Shown here: one piece after another, positions 1-6,224 of the stretch
How positions within the stretch are numbered: position 1 is the first letter of the stretch
Layout of the letters: each line of letters opens with the position of its first letter
Origin: an uncultured Clostridia bacterium
GTDB lineage: Bacteria > Bacillota > Clostridia > Lachnospirales > Lachnospiraceae
Assembly: GCA_937888895.1 (NCBI GenBank)
Contig: CALASV010000171.1
Span: 1-8,509 of the forward strand
DNA: 8,509 nucleotides
Reading direction: 5' to 3'
Program-made: the position numbers and the translations under genes
The notes under the pieces: generated by a model
Databases searched by the model: none
What the model was told of the DNA's origin: nothing
The model's input: the letters and a program-made list of their open reading frames with translations, nothing else

Positions 1-55
1 CCTTTTTATATGTATATTCTGTTTTCATACAACGATGAGGACAGGATGCACATGC
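1..55. repeat. Terminal direct repeat, left copy (circle junction)
   Basis: Bases 1-55 are identical to bases 8455-8509. An exact end-to-end repeat of this odd length is what a de Bruijn assembler leaves on a circular molecule, so the unique circle is 8,454 bp. The repeat lies inside the candidate replication gene, which reads through the join in frame. A real direct terminal repeat in a linear molecule cannot be excluded from sequence alone but is less likely. Confidence 0.93.
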
Positions 56-244
56 CTTTTCACATTCTACATACAGTTCTTCCGATGGTTTTATCACAGA
101 TTTTATTTTATGCCATTTACAAGATTCACAACCAGAAGCTTCTATATCAATTACTTCATAGGAAGATTCAATCATTTCAGAATAATTTTTTTGAAGTCCT
201 AGTGCTTTTGTAAGAACTGCTTTACCAATGTTGCAGAATTCCAT
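1..244 (-). CDS. Candidate plasmid replication initiator, N-terminal part with Cys-rich zinc-binding module (continues at 8454)
   Basis: This is the 5' part of a gene that crosses the circle junction. It starts at the ATG at 244-242 and continues in frame from base 1 to base 8454 of the right-hand part, giving 382 residues in all. The start is supported by GGAG and GGGG purine blocks at 251-260 and a full-consensus promoter just upstream. Residues 1-72 appear only when the ends are joined. They contain Cys39-x2-Cys42, then Cys61-x3-Cys65-x2-Cys68-x3-Cys72, with His45 and His70 nearby, which looks like a zinc-ribbon-type module just before the winged-helix part. Reading only the right end of the window would begin the protein at the internal Met73 and lose this module. 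That it binds zinc is inferred from the cysteine spacing. Confidence 0.85.
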   Translation of the reverse strand, partial: MEFCNIGKAVLTKALGLQKNYSEMIESSYEVIDIEASGCESCKWHKIKSVIKPSEELYVECEKACASCPHRCMKTEYTYKK

Positions 245-251
245 TATATTT

Positions 252-260
252 CCCCACTCC
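252..260 (-). promoter_or_regulatory. Ribosome binding site of the candidate rep gene
   Basis: On the minus strand, GGAG followed by GGGG ends 7 nt before the ATG at 244. This supports 244 rather than the internal ATG at 8482 as the true start of the junction-spanning gene. Confidence 0.7.
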
Positions 261-312
261 TTAGTTATTGAAGTTTTTTCATTTTTTTGTTATATTTATT
301 GTAGTTATTTAT

Positions 313-341
313 ATTATAATTTTGAAAATCAAAATTGTCAA
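313..341 (-). promoter_or_regulatory. Full-consensus sigma-A-type promoter for the candidate rep gene
   Basis: Read on the minus strand, TTGACA (341-336) and TATAAT (318-313) are separated by exactly 17 nt. Both hexamers match consensus fully. Transcription should start near 306 and run through the ribosome binding site at 252-260 into the gene at 244. The 17-nt spacer is covered almost exactly by the inverted repeat at 318-336, so this strong promoter is probably held down by a repressor. Confidence 0.85.
318..336. promoter_or_regulatory. Operator-like inverted repeat between the divergent rep and XRE regulator genes
   Basis: AATTTTGA (318-325) and TCAAAATT (329-336) are perfect inverted copies separated by AAA. 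The repeat fills the space between the -35 and -10 of the rep promoter on the minus strand and also covers the -35 of the plus-strand promoter for the XRE gene. This is the arrangement expected for one repressor controlling both promoters. The XRE protein encoded next to it is the natural candidate, but the binding partner is inferred from position. Confidence 0.7.
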
Positions 342-350
342 TGATAGATT
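322..350 (+). promoter_or_regulatory. Probable promoter of the XRE regulator gene
   Basis: TTGAAA (322-327), a 17-nt spacer, and TAGATT (345-350) preceded by an extended -10 TGa (342-344). The expected start near 357 would leave a short leader of about 17 nt before the ATG at 374. The -35 lies inside the 318-336 inverted repeat, consistent with autoregulation. An alternative -10 (TATAAT, 315-320) has no good -35. Confidence 0.5.
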
Positions 351-361
351 TGAAGCTGAAT

Positions 362-366
362 GGAGA
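362..366 (+). promoter_or_regulatory. Ribosome binding site that fixes the XRE gene start at 374
   Basis: GGAGA with a 7-nt gap to ATG 374. The upstream in-frame starts at 335 (TTG) and 341 (ATG) have no comparable purine block and fall inside the promoter and operator. Confidence 0.7.
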
Positions 367-373
367 AAATATT

Positions 374-943
374 ATGTCAACTATTGGAGAACGTATTCGA
401 AAACTAAGAAAACATTATAATTTAAATCAAAAAGATTTTGCAAAAAGGATTACTATGTCTTACAGTCATATTTCTAATATAGAAACAGGAAAAGATAAGC
501 CATCTGATGCTATAATTAAATTACTTATAATAGAATATGGTACAAATGAAACATGGCTAAGAACTGGTGAAGGTAATATGCTAAATAATTCAGAATACAA
601 TGATTATAGTTCATTAACAGAGTCATCCTTAACAGCAGAACAAGAATTAATTGAATTGTTAAAGAATTCTTCAGCTACAAATAAAACGTTATATACAGAA
701 ATGTTATCATCCGTAATTTCTTTAATTAAAATAAATAAAAATCTTTCTGATACAGAAGAACTTGATAGATTAGAAACAACAAATGTTTTATTTGAGCAAA
801 TTGCAAATTATAATTTATTATTACAAGACTTAGTACAAAGAAACTATACCGATACTGACTTAAAACGTATAGATAATCTATCTTGTGAATTAAATCATAC
901 ATTAGAAACATATAAAAATATATTTCTAAAAAAACATTCCTAA
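374..943 (+). CDS. XRE/Cro-CI family helix-turn-helix repressor-like protein
   Basis: This 189-residue protein begins MSTIGERIRKLRK, the usual opening of a phage or plasmid CI-type regulator. The HTH_3 domain occupies about residues 5-62, with NQKDFAKRI as helix 2 and SYSHISNIETG as the recognition helix, followed by a WLRTGEGNM segment often seen at the end of such domains. Residues 75-189 are polar and probably helical, with no protease or metal motif, and may be a dimerisation arm. The gene is divergent from the candidate rep gene, and an inverted repeat at 318-336 overlaps both promoters, so the likely role is autoregulation and control of replication or copy number. The next gene on the same strand begins 135 nt downstream with no clear terminator between. 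The DNA-binding call is firm. The target is inferred. Confidence 0.92.
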   Translation: MSTIGERIRKLRKHYNLNQKDFAKRITMSYSHISNIETGKDKPSDAIIKLLIIEYGTNETWLRTGEGNMLNNSEYNDYSSLTESSLTAEQELIELLKNSSATNKTLYTEMLSSVISLIKINKNLSDTEELDRLETTNVLFEQIANYNLLLQDLVQRNYTDTDLKRIDNLSCELNHTLETYKNIFLKKHS

Positions 944-1078
944 AAACTTTGAAATGCATAAAAGAAAATAATCGAACAAATTGAAAAATAACAAATAATG
1001 ACATAAGTTAGAAAATAGACTTTTTATCAAATAATAATGGAATTTATTAAAGATACAATTTTATGTTGAGGAGGACGT

Positions 1079-1849
1079 ATGAAAACCATTTTATTTTACT
1101 TTTCTGCTACTGGTAATTCTTTAACCACTGCTTGGATGTTAGCAAAAGAATGGAATGAATGTGAACTTGTTCCACTTGCATCGCTTAATACACAAGAAGA
1201 AATTGTAGTTCAAGCAGATACTATAGGTTTTATTTTTCCTATTTACTATAGTGATATGCCATATATTATGAGACAAGCAATATCTAAAATGCATTTTATA
1301 AATACTCCATATATATTTAGTATTTGCACTTGTCGAGGACATTATGGTAATATTGCACAACGTTTAAATGCTCTGTTACAAGAACGCAATCAATTCTTAT
1401 CACTAAGTCGTCATATATGTTTACCTGGAAATAGTCGGATTAGTTCCTTAGAGCAAAACGCTGTTATGTTAGCACTTCAACGTGAAAATGTCCATACTAT
1501 AGCACAGGAACTTATAAATCGTCCAGTAGAAAAGTATGATAGTGAGACTATAATTACACCTTCTCCTGTTCAACATGCTTCTAATATGCGAGGTATGGAA
1601 GCTGAAGAAATTTGTATTGGATGTGGTATTTGCGAGAAAATATGTCCTATGGAAAATATTACTTTAACTGATGGTAAACCAAAATTTGGAGAAAATTGTA
1701 GTTCTTGTCTTGCTTGTTTTCATTGGTGTCCTAAAGAAGCTATTTGGATGAGTAAAGGAGAAAAAGAAATACAACATCGCTTCAAATACCATCATCCAGA
1801 AGTATCGTTGAAAGATATCTTGAATCAGAAAAACAAAACCTCAAAATAA
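1079..1849 (+). CDS. EFR1-type flavodoxin-domain protein with two [4Fe-4S] ferredoxin clusters
   Basis: This 256-residue cytoplasmic redox protein has two modules. Residues 1 to about 160 form a flavodoxin-like domain: the N-terminal strand and loop FYFSATGNS (6-14) is the FMN-phosphate loop typical of EFR1 proteins. The C-terminal part is a double-cluster ferredoxin, with Cys179/182/185/189 and Cys207/210/213/217, each in the C-x2-C-x2-C-x3-CP pattern. All eight ligands are present, so two [4Fe-4S] clusters are expected. Such proteins move electrons in anaerobes, but the physiological partner of this family is generally unknown. The start is supported by AGGAGG at 1069-1074, only 4 nt from the ATG, a little close. 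No convincing promoter was found in 944-1068 (the best, TTGAAA at 981 with TAAGTT at 1004, is weak), so read-through from the XRE gene is possible. Confidence 0.9.
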   Translation: MKTILFYFSATGNSLTTAWMLAKEWNECELVPLASLNTQEEIVVQADTIGFIFPIYYSDMPYIMRQAISKMHFINTPYIFSICTCRGHYGNIAQRLNALLQERNQFLSLSRHICLPGNSRISSLEQNAVMLALQRENVHTIAQELINRPVEKYDSETIITPSPVQHASNMRGMEAEEICIGCGICEKICPMENITLTDGKPKFGENCSSCLACFHWCPKEAIWMSKGEKEIQHRFKYHHPEVSLKDILNQKNKTSK

Positions 1850-2028
1850 AATAGACATTCTAGAATCCACTTTGCTACTTCCTTATGAATACCTATTATT
1901 CTACATATTTGAAATTTAGAATGAATTGTCCTGTATTCAAACAAAAAAATTTACAATTCTGACAAAAGATTTTGAAGTGCATAATCATATATGTTTCGCA
2001 AGATACAATTCATGATACGCATTATTTA

Positions 2029-2067
2029 ATTCGCAAAATATAAAACATAAATTGATATTTTGCGAAT
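2029..2067. promoter_or_regulatory. Perfect 13-bp inverted repeat overlapping the ATPase gene promoter (operator-like)
   Basis: ATTCGCAAAATAT (2029-2041) and ATATTTTGCGAAT (2055-2067) are exact inverted copies separated by 13 nt. The right arm covers part of the -35 at 2052-2057. The TTCGCAA core recurs at 1995-2001, and a related ATGCGAA lies at 2081-2087, just past the -10. Clustered half-sites around a promoter suggest a regulated promoter. The protein encoded downstream has an N-terminal helix-turn-helix domain and could bind here, but this is inference. Confidence 0.65.
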
Positions 2068-2080
2068 ATCGGTGTATAAT
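2052..2080 (+). promoter_or_regulatory. Sigma-A-type promoter of the HTH-ATPase-nuclease gene
   Basis: TTGATA (2052-2057), a 17-nt spacer and TATAAT (2075-2080). Transcription should begin near 2087, about 46 nt upstream of the chosen ATG at 2133. The open frame formally extends back to an ATG at 2052, but that lies in the -35 element and cannot be the translation start of this transcript. Confidence 0.75.
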
Positions 2081-2122
2081 ATGCGAAAGAACTTGGAATG
2101 ATTCTATATTAAAATACAGATT

Positions 2123-2126
2123 GGAG
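2123..2126 (+). promoter_or_regulatory. Ribosome binding site that fixes the ATPase gene start at 2133
   Basis: GGAG with a 6-nt gap to the first of three consecutive ATG codons (2133, 2136, 2139). The core is modest but is the only suitable site downstream of the promoter. Confidence 0.6.
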
Positions 2127-2132
2127 TTGATA

Positions 2133-3998
2133 ATGATGATGACTTGCAAAGAAAAAGCATTGGAATGGGGACTTTCCATTCGCACCATCAATAACTTTTG
2201 TAAGCAAGGTAAACTACCTGGTGCAATCAAATTAAAGGGAAGTTGGCAAATTCCAGATGATGCAAAAAAGCCAGAAGATGGTCGTATTTCATCTAGCAAA
2301 TATCATCCATCAAATGATCCAAAAGTTCGAAAATCTCTCCCTATTGGCATTTCCGATTATATACGTGCACAATCACAATATTACTATGTTGACAAAACAT
2401 TAATGATTAAAGAATTTTTGGACCAAAAACCTTTGGTTTCTTTGTTTACTAGACCACGTCGTTTTGGTAAAACTTTGAATATGGATATGCTCCGAGTATT
2501 TTTTGAGATATCGGAAGAAGATACTAGTAAATATTTTGTTGAAACCAACATTTGGAAATGTGGTGAAATGTATCGCTCTCATCAAGGGAAATATCCTGTT
2601 ATTTTTCTTACATTTAAAGATGTGAAATTTGACTCTTGGACAGAAACTTTAGATAAAATACGAGAACTTTTGCAAACAGAATTTGGAAGACATCAGATAC
2701 TTCTTGATAGTAGTAGAATTGCTAATTACGAGAAAGAATACTTTGCAAAGATTCTTGACGGAACAGCAACAGAAGTAGCTCTTACATCAGCCCTAGAAAA
2801 GCTATCTCAAATGTTAAAAAAACATTATGGTATCGCACCTATTATTATTATTGATGAATATGATACACCAATTCAAGAAGGATATTCTAAGGATTTTTAT
2901 GATGAGATTATTGGATTTATGAGAAATTTTTTCTCAGGTGCATTTAAGGATAATCGAAATCTTTCTTATGGTTTTCTTACTGGTATTCTTAGAATTGCAC
3001 AAGAAAGCATTTTTAGTGGACTGAATAATCTAAGTGTTAATTCTATTATGGATAAAGATTACGATAAATTCTTTGGTTTTACCAATCAAGAAGTGCATGA
3101 AATACTAGAATACTACAATGCATTAGATAAAAAAGAAGAACTAAAAGATTGGTATAATGGTTATCTTTTTGGAGAGGAAGAAGTTTACAATCCTTGGTCC
3201 GTTATTAATTACGTATCAAAAAACTGCATTCCACAGCCCTATTGGGTAAACACAGGAAAAAATGAAATTCTTGATGATGTGTTAAAAGTAGCTACGGATG
3301 ATATTACGGAACGTCTTCACGTACTTCTTCAAGGAGAAAGTGTTATTGCAAGAATTGACCAAAATGTTGTTTATCGAGAACTTTCGGAAGACCCAGGTAA
3401 TATTTACAGCTTACTATTAGTAGCTGGATACCTTAAATTATCGAAAAAAGAACTCCAACCAGATGGTTCTTATTTATGCGAAGTTTCTATTCCAAACAGA
3501 GAAATCGCTGCCGTTTATAAAAGTGAAATACTTTCTCATCTGTTACAAATTGGAGCTATTACAAGAACAACAGCAAATAAGATCGCTGAAAGTCTTTATA
3601 TTGGAGATTTTGTAAAATTACAAAAAGCTATTTCCGAATACATGGACAAATCCATTAGTTTTTACGATGGTGGTTCAGAAGGATTTTATCATGGTTTAAT
3701 TTTAGGTCTTATTGCTTTGATGGATAATCAATATAAAATTAAATCTAATCGTGAATCAGGAGATGGTAGATACGATATCTGTTTATTCCCAAAAACATCA
3801 AAATATCCAGGTATCATTATGGAGTTGAAATGGGGCAATAATCTGAATTTAGATACACTAGATGAACTCGCTTTAGAGGCATTACATCAGATTACTCAGA
3901 AACGATACGATTCAGAGATGTCTGAAATCGGTATTACGCATATACTAAAACTTGGAATTGCATTTTCAGGGAAAAAAGTACGAATCCAAACTAAATAA
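2133..3998 (+). CDS. HTH + AAA-ATPase-like + PD-(D/E)XK nuclease-like protein
   Basis: This 621-residue protein has three parts. Residues about 3-48 form an HTH_17/excisionase-like DNA-binding domain (LSIRTINNFCKQGKLPGAIK, then SWQIPDDAKKP). From about residue 68 (LPIGISDY) runs the AAA-ATPase-like domain (PF09820 type), with Walker A-like RPRRFGKT (107-114) and Walker B IIIIDEYD (237-244). The C-terminus is the PD-(D/E)XK nuclease-like domain usually paired with it (PF08011 type), with Asp548 in RYDI and Glu564-Leu-Lys566 in MELKWG, so the predicted D...ExK residues are intact. The family is widespread in gut Bacteroidota and Bacillota; its role is not established, and defence and mobile-element functions have been suggested. 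The length is normal for the family apart from the added HTH. The gene is transcribed alone from a promoter set in an inverted repeat and ends just before a terminator. Confidence 0.92.
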   Translation: MMMTCKEKALEWGLSIRTINNFCKQGKLPGAIKLKGSWQIPDDAKKPEDGRISSSKYHPSNDPKVRKSLPIGISDYIRAQSQYYYVDKTLMIKEFLDQKPLVSLFTRPRRFGKTLNMDMLRVFFEISEEDTSKYFVETNIWKCGEMYRSHQGKYPVIFLTFKDVKFDSWTETLDKIRELLQTEFGRHQILLDSSRIANYEKEYFAKILDGTATEVALTSALEKLSQMLKKHYGIAPIIIIDEYDTPIQEGYSKDFYDEIIGFMRNFFSGAFKDNRNLSYGFLTGILRIAQESIFSGLNNLSVNSIMDKDYDKFFGFTNQEVHEILEYYNALDKKEELKDWYNGYLFGEEEVYNPWSVINYVSKNCIPQPYWVNTGKNEILDDVLKVATDDITERLHVLLQGESVIARIDQNVVYRELSEDPGNIYSLLLVAGYLKLSKKELQPDGSYLCEVSIPNREIAAVYKSEILSHLLQIGAITRTTANKIAESLYIGDFVKLQKAISEYMDKSISFYDGGSEGFYHGLILGLIALMDNQYKIKSNRESGDGRYDICLFPKTSKYPGIIMELKWGNNLNLDTLDELALEALHQITQKRYDSEMSEIGITHILKLGIAFSGKKVRIQTK

Positions 3999-4003
3999 TT
4001 ATT

Positions 4004-4047
4004 AAGTGAAGCTCGAGTAAAAACACCTTTTACCGAGTTTCACTTTT
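4004..4047 (+). terminator. Intrinsic terminator after the ATPase gene
   Basis: AAGTGAAGCTCGaGTAAAA pairs with TTTTACCGAGTTTCACTT across a 5-nt loop (4023-4027). The stem has about 18 pairs, with one bulged A and one G-U pair. A short T run follows (4044-4047). It lies 5 nt after the stop codon. It may also stop the convergent methyltransferase transcript, but the T-rich tail in that direction is weak. Confidence 0.8.
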
Positions 4048-4165
4048 ATATTGGTTAAACATTTTACAAAACATACAATAGATTACTGATTCATTTCATC
4101 AACAAACAGAGGTTTGTCATTATAATTTTCACTCCAAATTTCATATCACAACTATATTGTATTCT

Positions 4166-4924
4166 TTATTTTCTAGCAACAATGAAATAACGATGAATAG
4201 TTCCTTCTACATATCCATTCTCTTCTATTGTTTTTTGCATTTTCAATAAATGTTCAAAACATCTATCTACAGAAAAGTTAGGAAACTCCCATTCAATAAT
4301 ACTTGCAAACCATACAAAAGCACCAATATCATAAAACTTAATGGGACGATATGCTTCCTTTGCTTCCAAAATGTGAAATCCAGCGTCTTCAAATACTTTC
4401 CTTTGCTCTTTCAAATTCATATGAGGAAATGGTTTTTCTGTATTCGGAAGTACCAATTCTACTAAATCTCTATCATTATCTTCTCCCACTTGTTGTGTAA
4501 TAAAAATTCCGTCTTTTTTTAGTACACGATATAATTCTTTCGCACAAAAGTCTCCATGACGATTGATAACGATATCAAAACTCTCGTTTTCAAACGGAAG
4601 ATTGGTTGCTGTATTACATTCTTTAACATCAATTCCAAGTGGCACTAATCGTTCTTTGCATAACGCTACATTTGGTGGATACCCTTCCGTTATTGAGGTT
4701 TTAGAAAACGGATGTTGTAATGATAATAGAAATTCTCCACCACCAGTATCATAATCCAAAAGTTGCATCGTATCTGTTAAATATTGTCTAATAATAGCTT
4801 CATAATTCCATGGCAATTCCTGTTCTTCAGCATATCTTCCATCAATATAAGAAAAGTCCCACCCTTGTATATGTGCTCTCTCTTCTTCCTGTTTCCAAAG
4901 TACTTTTAATTCTTGTTCGTTCAT
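4166..4924 (-). CDS. Class I SAM-dependent methyltransferase
   Basis: This 252-residue soluble protein has a Rossmann-type methyltransferase core of the Methyltransf_11/25 kind at about residues 50-150. Motif I is LLDYDTGGGEF (55-65), binding SAM. The acidic residue after strand 2 is Glu80 (ITEGYPPN). The strand-4 region is SFDIVINRHG (115-124), followed by ELYRVLKKDGIFITQQVG (130-147). The C-terminal part (about 165-252) has several aromatic residues and probably forms the substrate cap. The substrate is unknown. There is no DNA-methylase NPPY/DPPY motif, so a small molecule is more likely than DNA. The start at 4924 is supported by AGGAAG on the minus strand (4937-4932). The gene is divergent from the aldo/keto reductase across about 210 nt and convergent with the ATPase gene. 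No convincing promoter was found; TATACT (4967-4962, minus) lacks a good -35. Confidence 0.87.
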   Translation of the reverse strand: MNEQELKVLWKQEEERAHIQGWDFSYIDGRYAEEQELPWNYEAIIRQYLTDTMQLLDYDTGGGEFLLSLQHPFSKTSITEGYPPNVALCKERLVPLGIDVKECNTATNLPFENESFDIVINRHGDFCAKELYRVLKKDGIFITQQVGEDNDRDLVELVLPNTEKPFPHMNLKEQRKVFEDAGFHILEAKEAYRPIKFYDIGAFVWFASIIEWEFPNFSVDRCFEHLLKMQKTIEENGYVEGTIHRYFIVARK

Positions 4925-5020
4925 TCTCTTACTTCCTTTTCCTACAATTTTTAACTATCATAGTATAAACTTTCTATAAGAATATATTTTTGTAACCAAC
5001 AAAAAATTTACGCTATTGTA

Positions 5021-5048
5021 TTTACATTGAACTTATATTTGTTATAAT
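5021..5048 (+). promoter_or_regulatory. Extended -10 promoter of the aldo/keto reductase gene
   Basis: TTTACA (5021-5026), a 16-nt spacer, and TATAAT (5043-5048) preceded by TGt (5040-5042), an extended -10. The start is expected near 5055, leaving a leader of about 80 nt that contains an imperfect hairpin. Confidence 0.7.
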
Positions 5049-5056
5049 TAAAGCAT

Positions 5057-5108
5057 AATTTATGATCAAGCAGATATTTACAATTCGCTTCGCTACTTGC
5101 TCATAATT
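5057..5108 (+). promoter_or_regulatory. Imperfect hairpin in the leader of the aldo/keto reductase mRNA
   Basis: TTATGA-t-CAAG (5060-5070) pairs with CTTG-c-TCATAA (5096-5106), giving ten pairs and one T-C mismatch, with two more A-T pairs beyond a one-base bulge. The loop of about 25 nt contains the repetitive stretch CGCTTCGCT. No T run follows, so it is not a normal terminator. It could be an operator in DNA or a leader structure in RNA. I recognise no riboswitch class. Confidence 0.35.
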
Positions 5109-5134
5109 CAAAAATTTTATAAGGAGGCCTACTT

Positions 5135-6127
5135 ATGAACTATCAGCCAGCAGACAACCGTTACGAACAACTCCCTTATCGACGTTGTGGAAAAAGTGGT
5201 TTAAAACTCCCTGCCCTTTCTTTGGGGCTTTGGCATAATTTTGGAAATATTACGCCATTCCAAAATCAACAGAATGTTCTTCGCAAAGCATTTGACCTTG
5301 GTATTACACATTTTGACCTCGCTAATAACTATGGTCCTCCCTACGGAGAAGCGGAACGAAACTTTGGTATCCACATGGATCGCGACTGGCATACACATCG
5401 TGATGAATTGATTATTTCCACAAAAGCTGGATATGATATGTGGCCTGGTCCTTATGGTGACCATGGTAGTCGTAAATATTTGATTGCAAGTCTTGACCAA
5501 TCTTTAAAAAGAATGCATTTAGATTATGTAGATATTTTTTATCATCATCGTCCAGACCCTGATACCCCAATCGAAGAAACAATGGGAGCTTTGGATTATA
5601 TTGTTCGTAGTGGTAAAGCCTTATATGTTGGTATTTCTAATTATAATGCAGAGCAAGCGCAAATTGCAATCAAAACGCTTCGTGAAATGGGAACACCAAT
5701 GTTAATCCATCAACCAAATTATTCTATGTTCAACCGTTCTATTGAACATGGATTAACACAAGTATTGCAAGAGGAAGGCGTTGGATGTATCGCATTTGCT
5801 CCACTTAGTGGAGGGATTCTTACGAATCGTTATTTAGATGGCATTCCTTCCGATTCTCGTGCAATCAAAGACCCTCGATTTTTGCGTTCTAGTGATATTA
5901 CAGAAGATAAAATTAAGATAGTCCGTCAGTTAAATGAACTTGCAAAACAACGTGGACAAACTACGGCACAACTTGCATTACTTTGGACTTTACGAAATCC
6001 TATTGTTACAAGTGCATTGATTGGTGCAAGTAGCCCAAAACAAATAGAAGAAAATGTTCAAGCTTTTTCAAATCCAACTCTTTCTGAAGAAGAATTAAAT
6101 AAAATTGAAACTATTTTAAGTAAATAA
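5135..6127 (+). CDS. yghZ: Aldo/keto reductase, L-glyceraldehyde 3-phosphate reductase (YghZ) type
   Basis: This 330-residue NADPH-dependent TIM-barrel oxidoreductase of the AKR superfamily is close to Escherichia coli YghZ, as judged from memory of that sequence: shared blocks include RRCGKSGLKLPALSLGLWHN, ITHFDLANNYGPP, ELIISTKAGYDMWPGPYG, SGKALYVGIS, GVGCIAF and the C-terminal LIGAS..QIEENVQA. The AKR catalytic tetrad is complete: Asp61, Tyr66, Lys97 and His138. YghZ-type enzymes reduce L-glyceraldehyde 3-phosphate and also methylglyoxal, so the gene may detoxify reactive aldehydes. AAGGAGG at 5121-5127, 7 nt before the ATG, fixes the start. The length is slightly shorter than the E. coli protein because the non-conserved tail is missing. 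It has its own promoter and ends before a long hairpin. It looks less AT-rich than the neighbouring genes, consistent with acquired cargo. Confidence 0.96.
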   Translation: MNYQPADNRYEQLPYRRCGKSGLKLPALSLGLWHNFGNITPFQNQQNVLRKAFDLGITHFDLANNYGPPYGEAERNFGIHMDRDWHTHRDELIISTKAGYDMWPGPYGDHGSRKYLIASLDQSLKRMHLDYVDIFYHHRPDPDTPIEETMGALDYIVRSGKALYVGISNYNAEQAQIAIKTLREMGTPMLIHQPNYSMFNRSIEHGLTQVLQEEGVGCIAFAPLSGGILTNRYLDGIPSDSRAIKDPRFLRSSDITEDKIKIVRQLNELAKQRGQTTAQLALLWTLRNPIVTSALIGASSPKQIEENVQAFSNPTLSEEELNKIETILSK

Positions 6128-6155
6128 AATTTTATTAAAAATCATCACGCAAACT

Positions 6156-6204
6156 ACAAAAGTGTTGTTTCTTCTATGCTTTATAGAAAAGACAATACTT
6201 TTGT
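6156..6204. terminator. Long hairpin between convergent genes, probable terminator of the reductase gene
   Basis: Positions 6156-6177 pair with 6183-6204 around a 5-nt loop (GCTTT). There are 22 positions with a single mismatch (C-A) and two G-T pairs. It lies 28 nt after the reductase stop. The following T content (TGTTT) is weak, so termination efficiency is uncertain. The stem could act in both directions, since the gene at 6344-6901 is convergent. Confidence 0.6.
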
Positions 6205-6224
6205 GTTTAAAATATTTCGTCTAG

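Noticed and set aside
10..213. Plus-strand 67-codon open frame near the left end
   Set aside because: It lies antisense to the well-supported N-terminal part of the candidate rep gene, has no ribosome binding site, and is a shadow of that coding.
335..373. Upstream TTG/ATG starts for the XRE gene
   Set aside because: They fall within the promoter and operator and have no ribosome binding site; ATG 374 has GGAGA at proper spacing and begins at the normal domain start.
1857..1922. ATTCTA/TAGAAT repeats after the EFR1 gene as a terminator
   Set aside because: Short AT-rich pairs with no T run; such matches are expected by chance in DNA this AT-rich.
2029..2096. XerCD dif-like recombination site, because of the inverted arms near the TATAATATGCGAAA text
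   Set aside because: The spacing (13-nt centre) and arm sequences do not fit the 11-bp arms and 6-8 nt centre of dif sites; promoter and operator explain the pattern better.
2052..2132. N-terminal extension of the ATPase protein from ATG 2052
   Set aside because: This ATG coincides with the -35 element of the gene's own promoter; the domain begins after the ATG cluster at 2133.
4102..4117. ACAAAC/GTTTGT hairpin as methyltransferase terminator
   Set aside because: Only six pairs and no T run on the minus strand.
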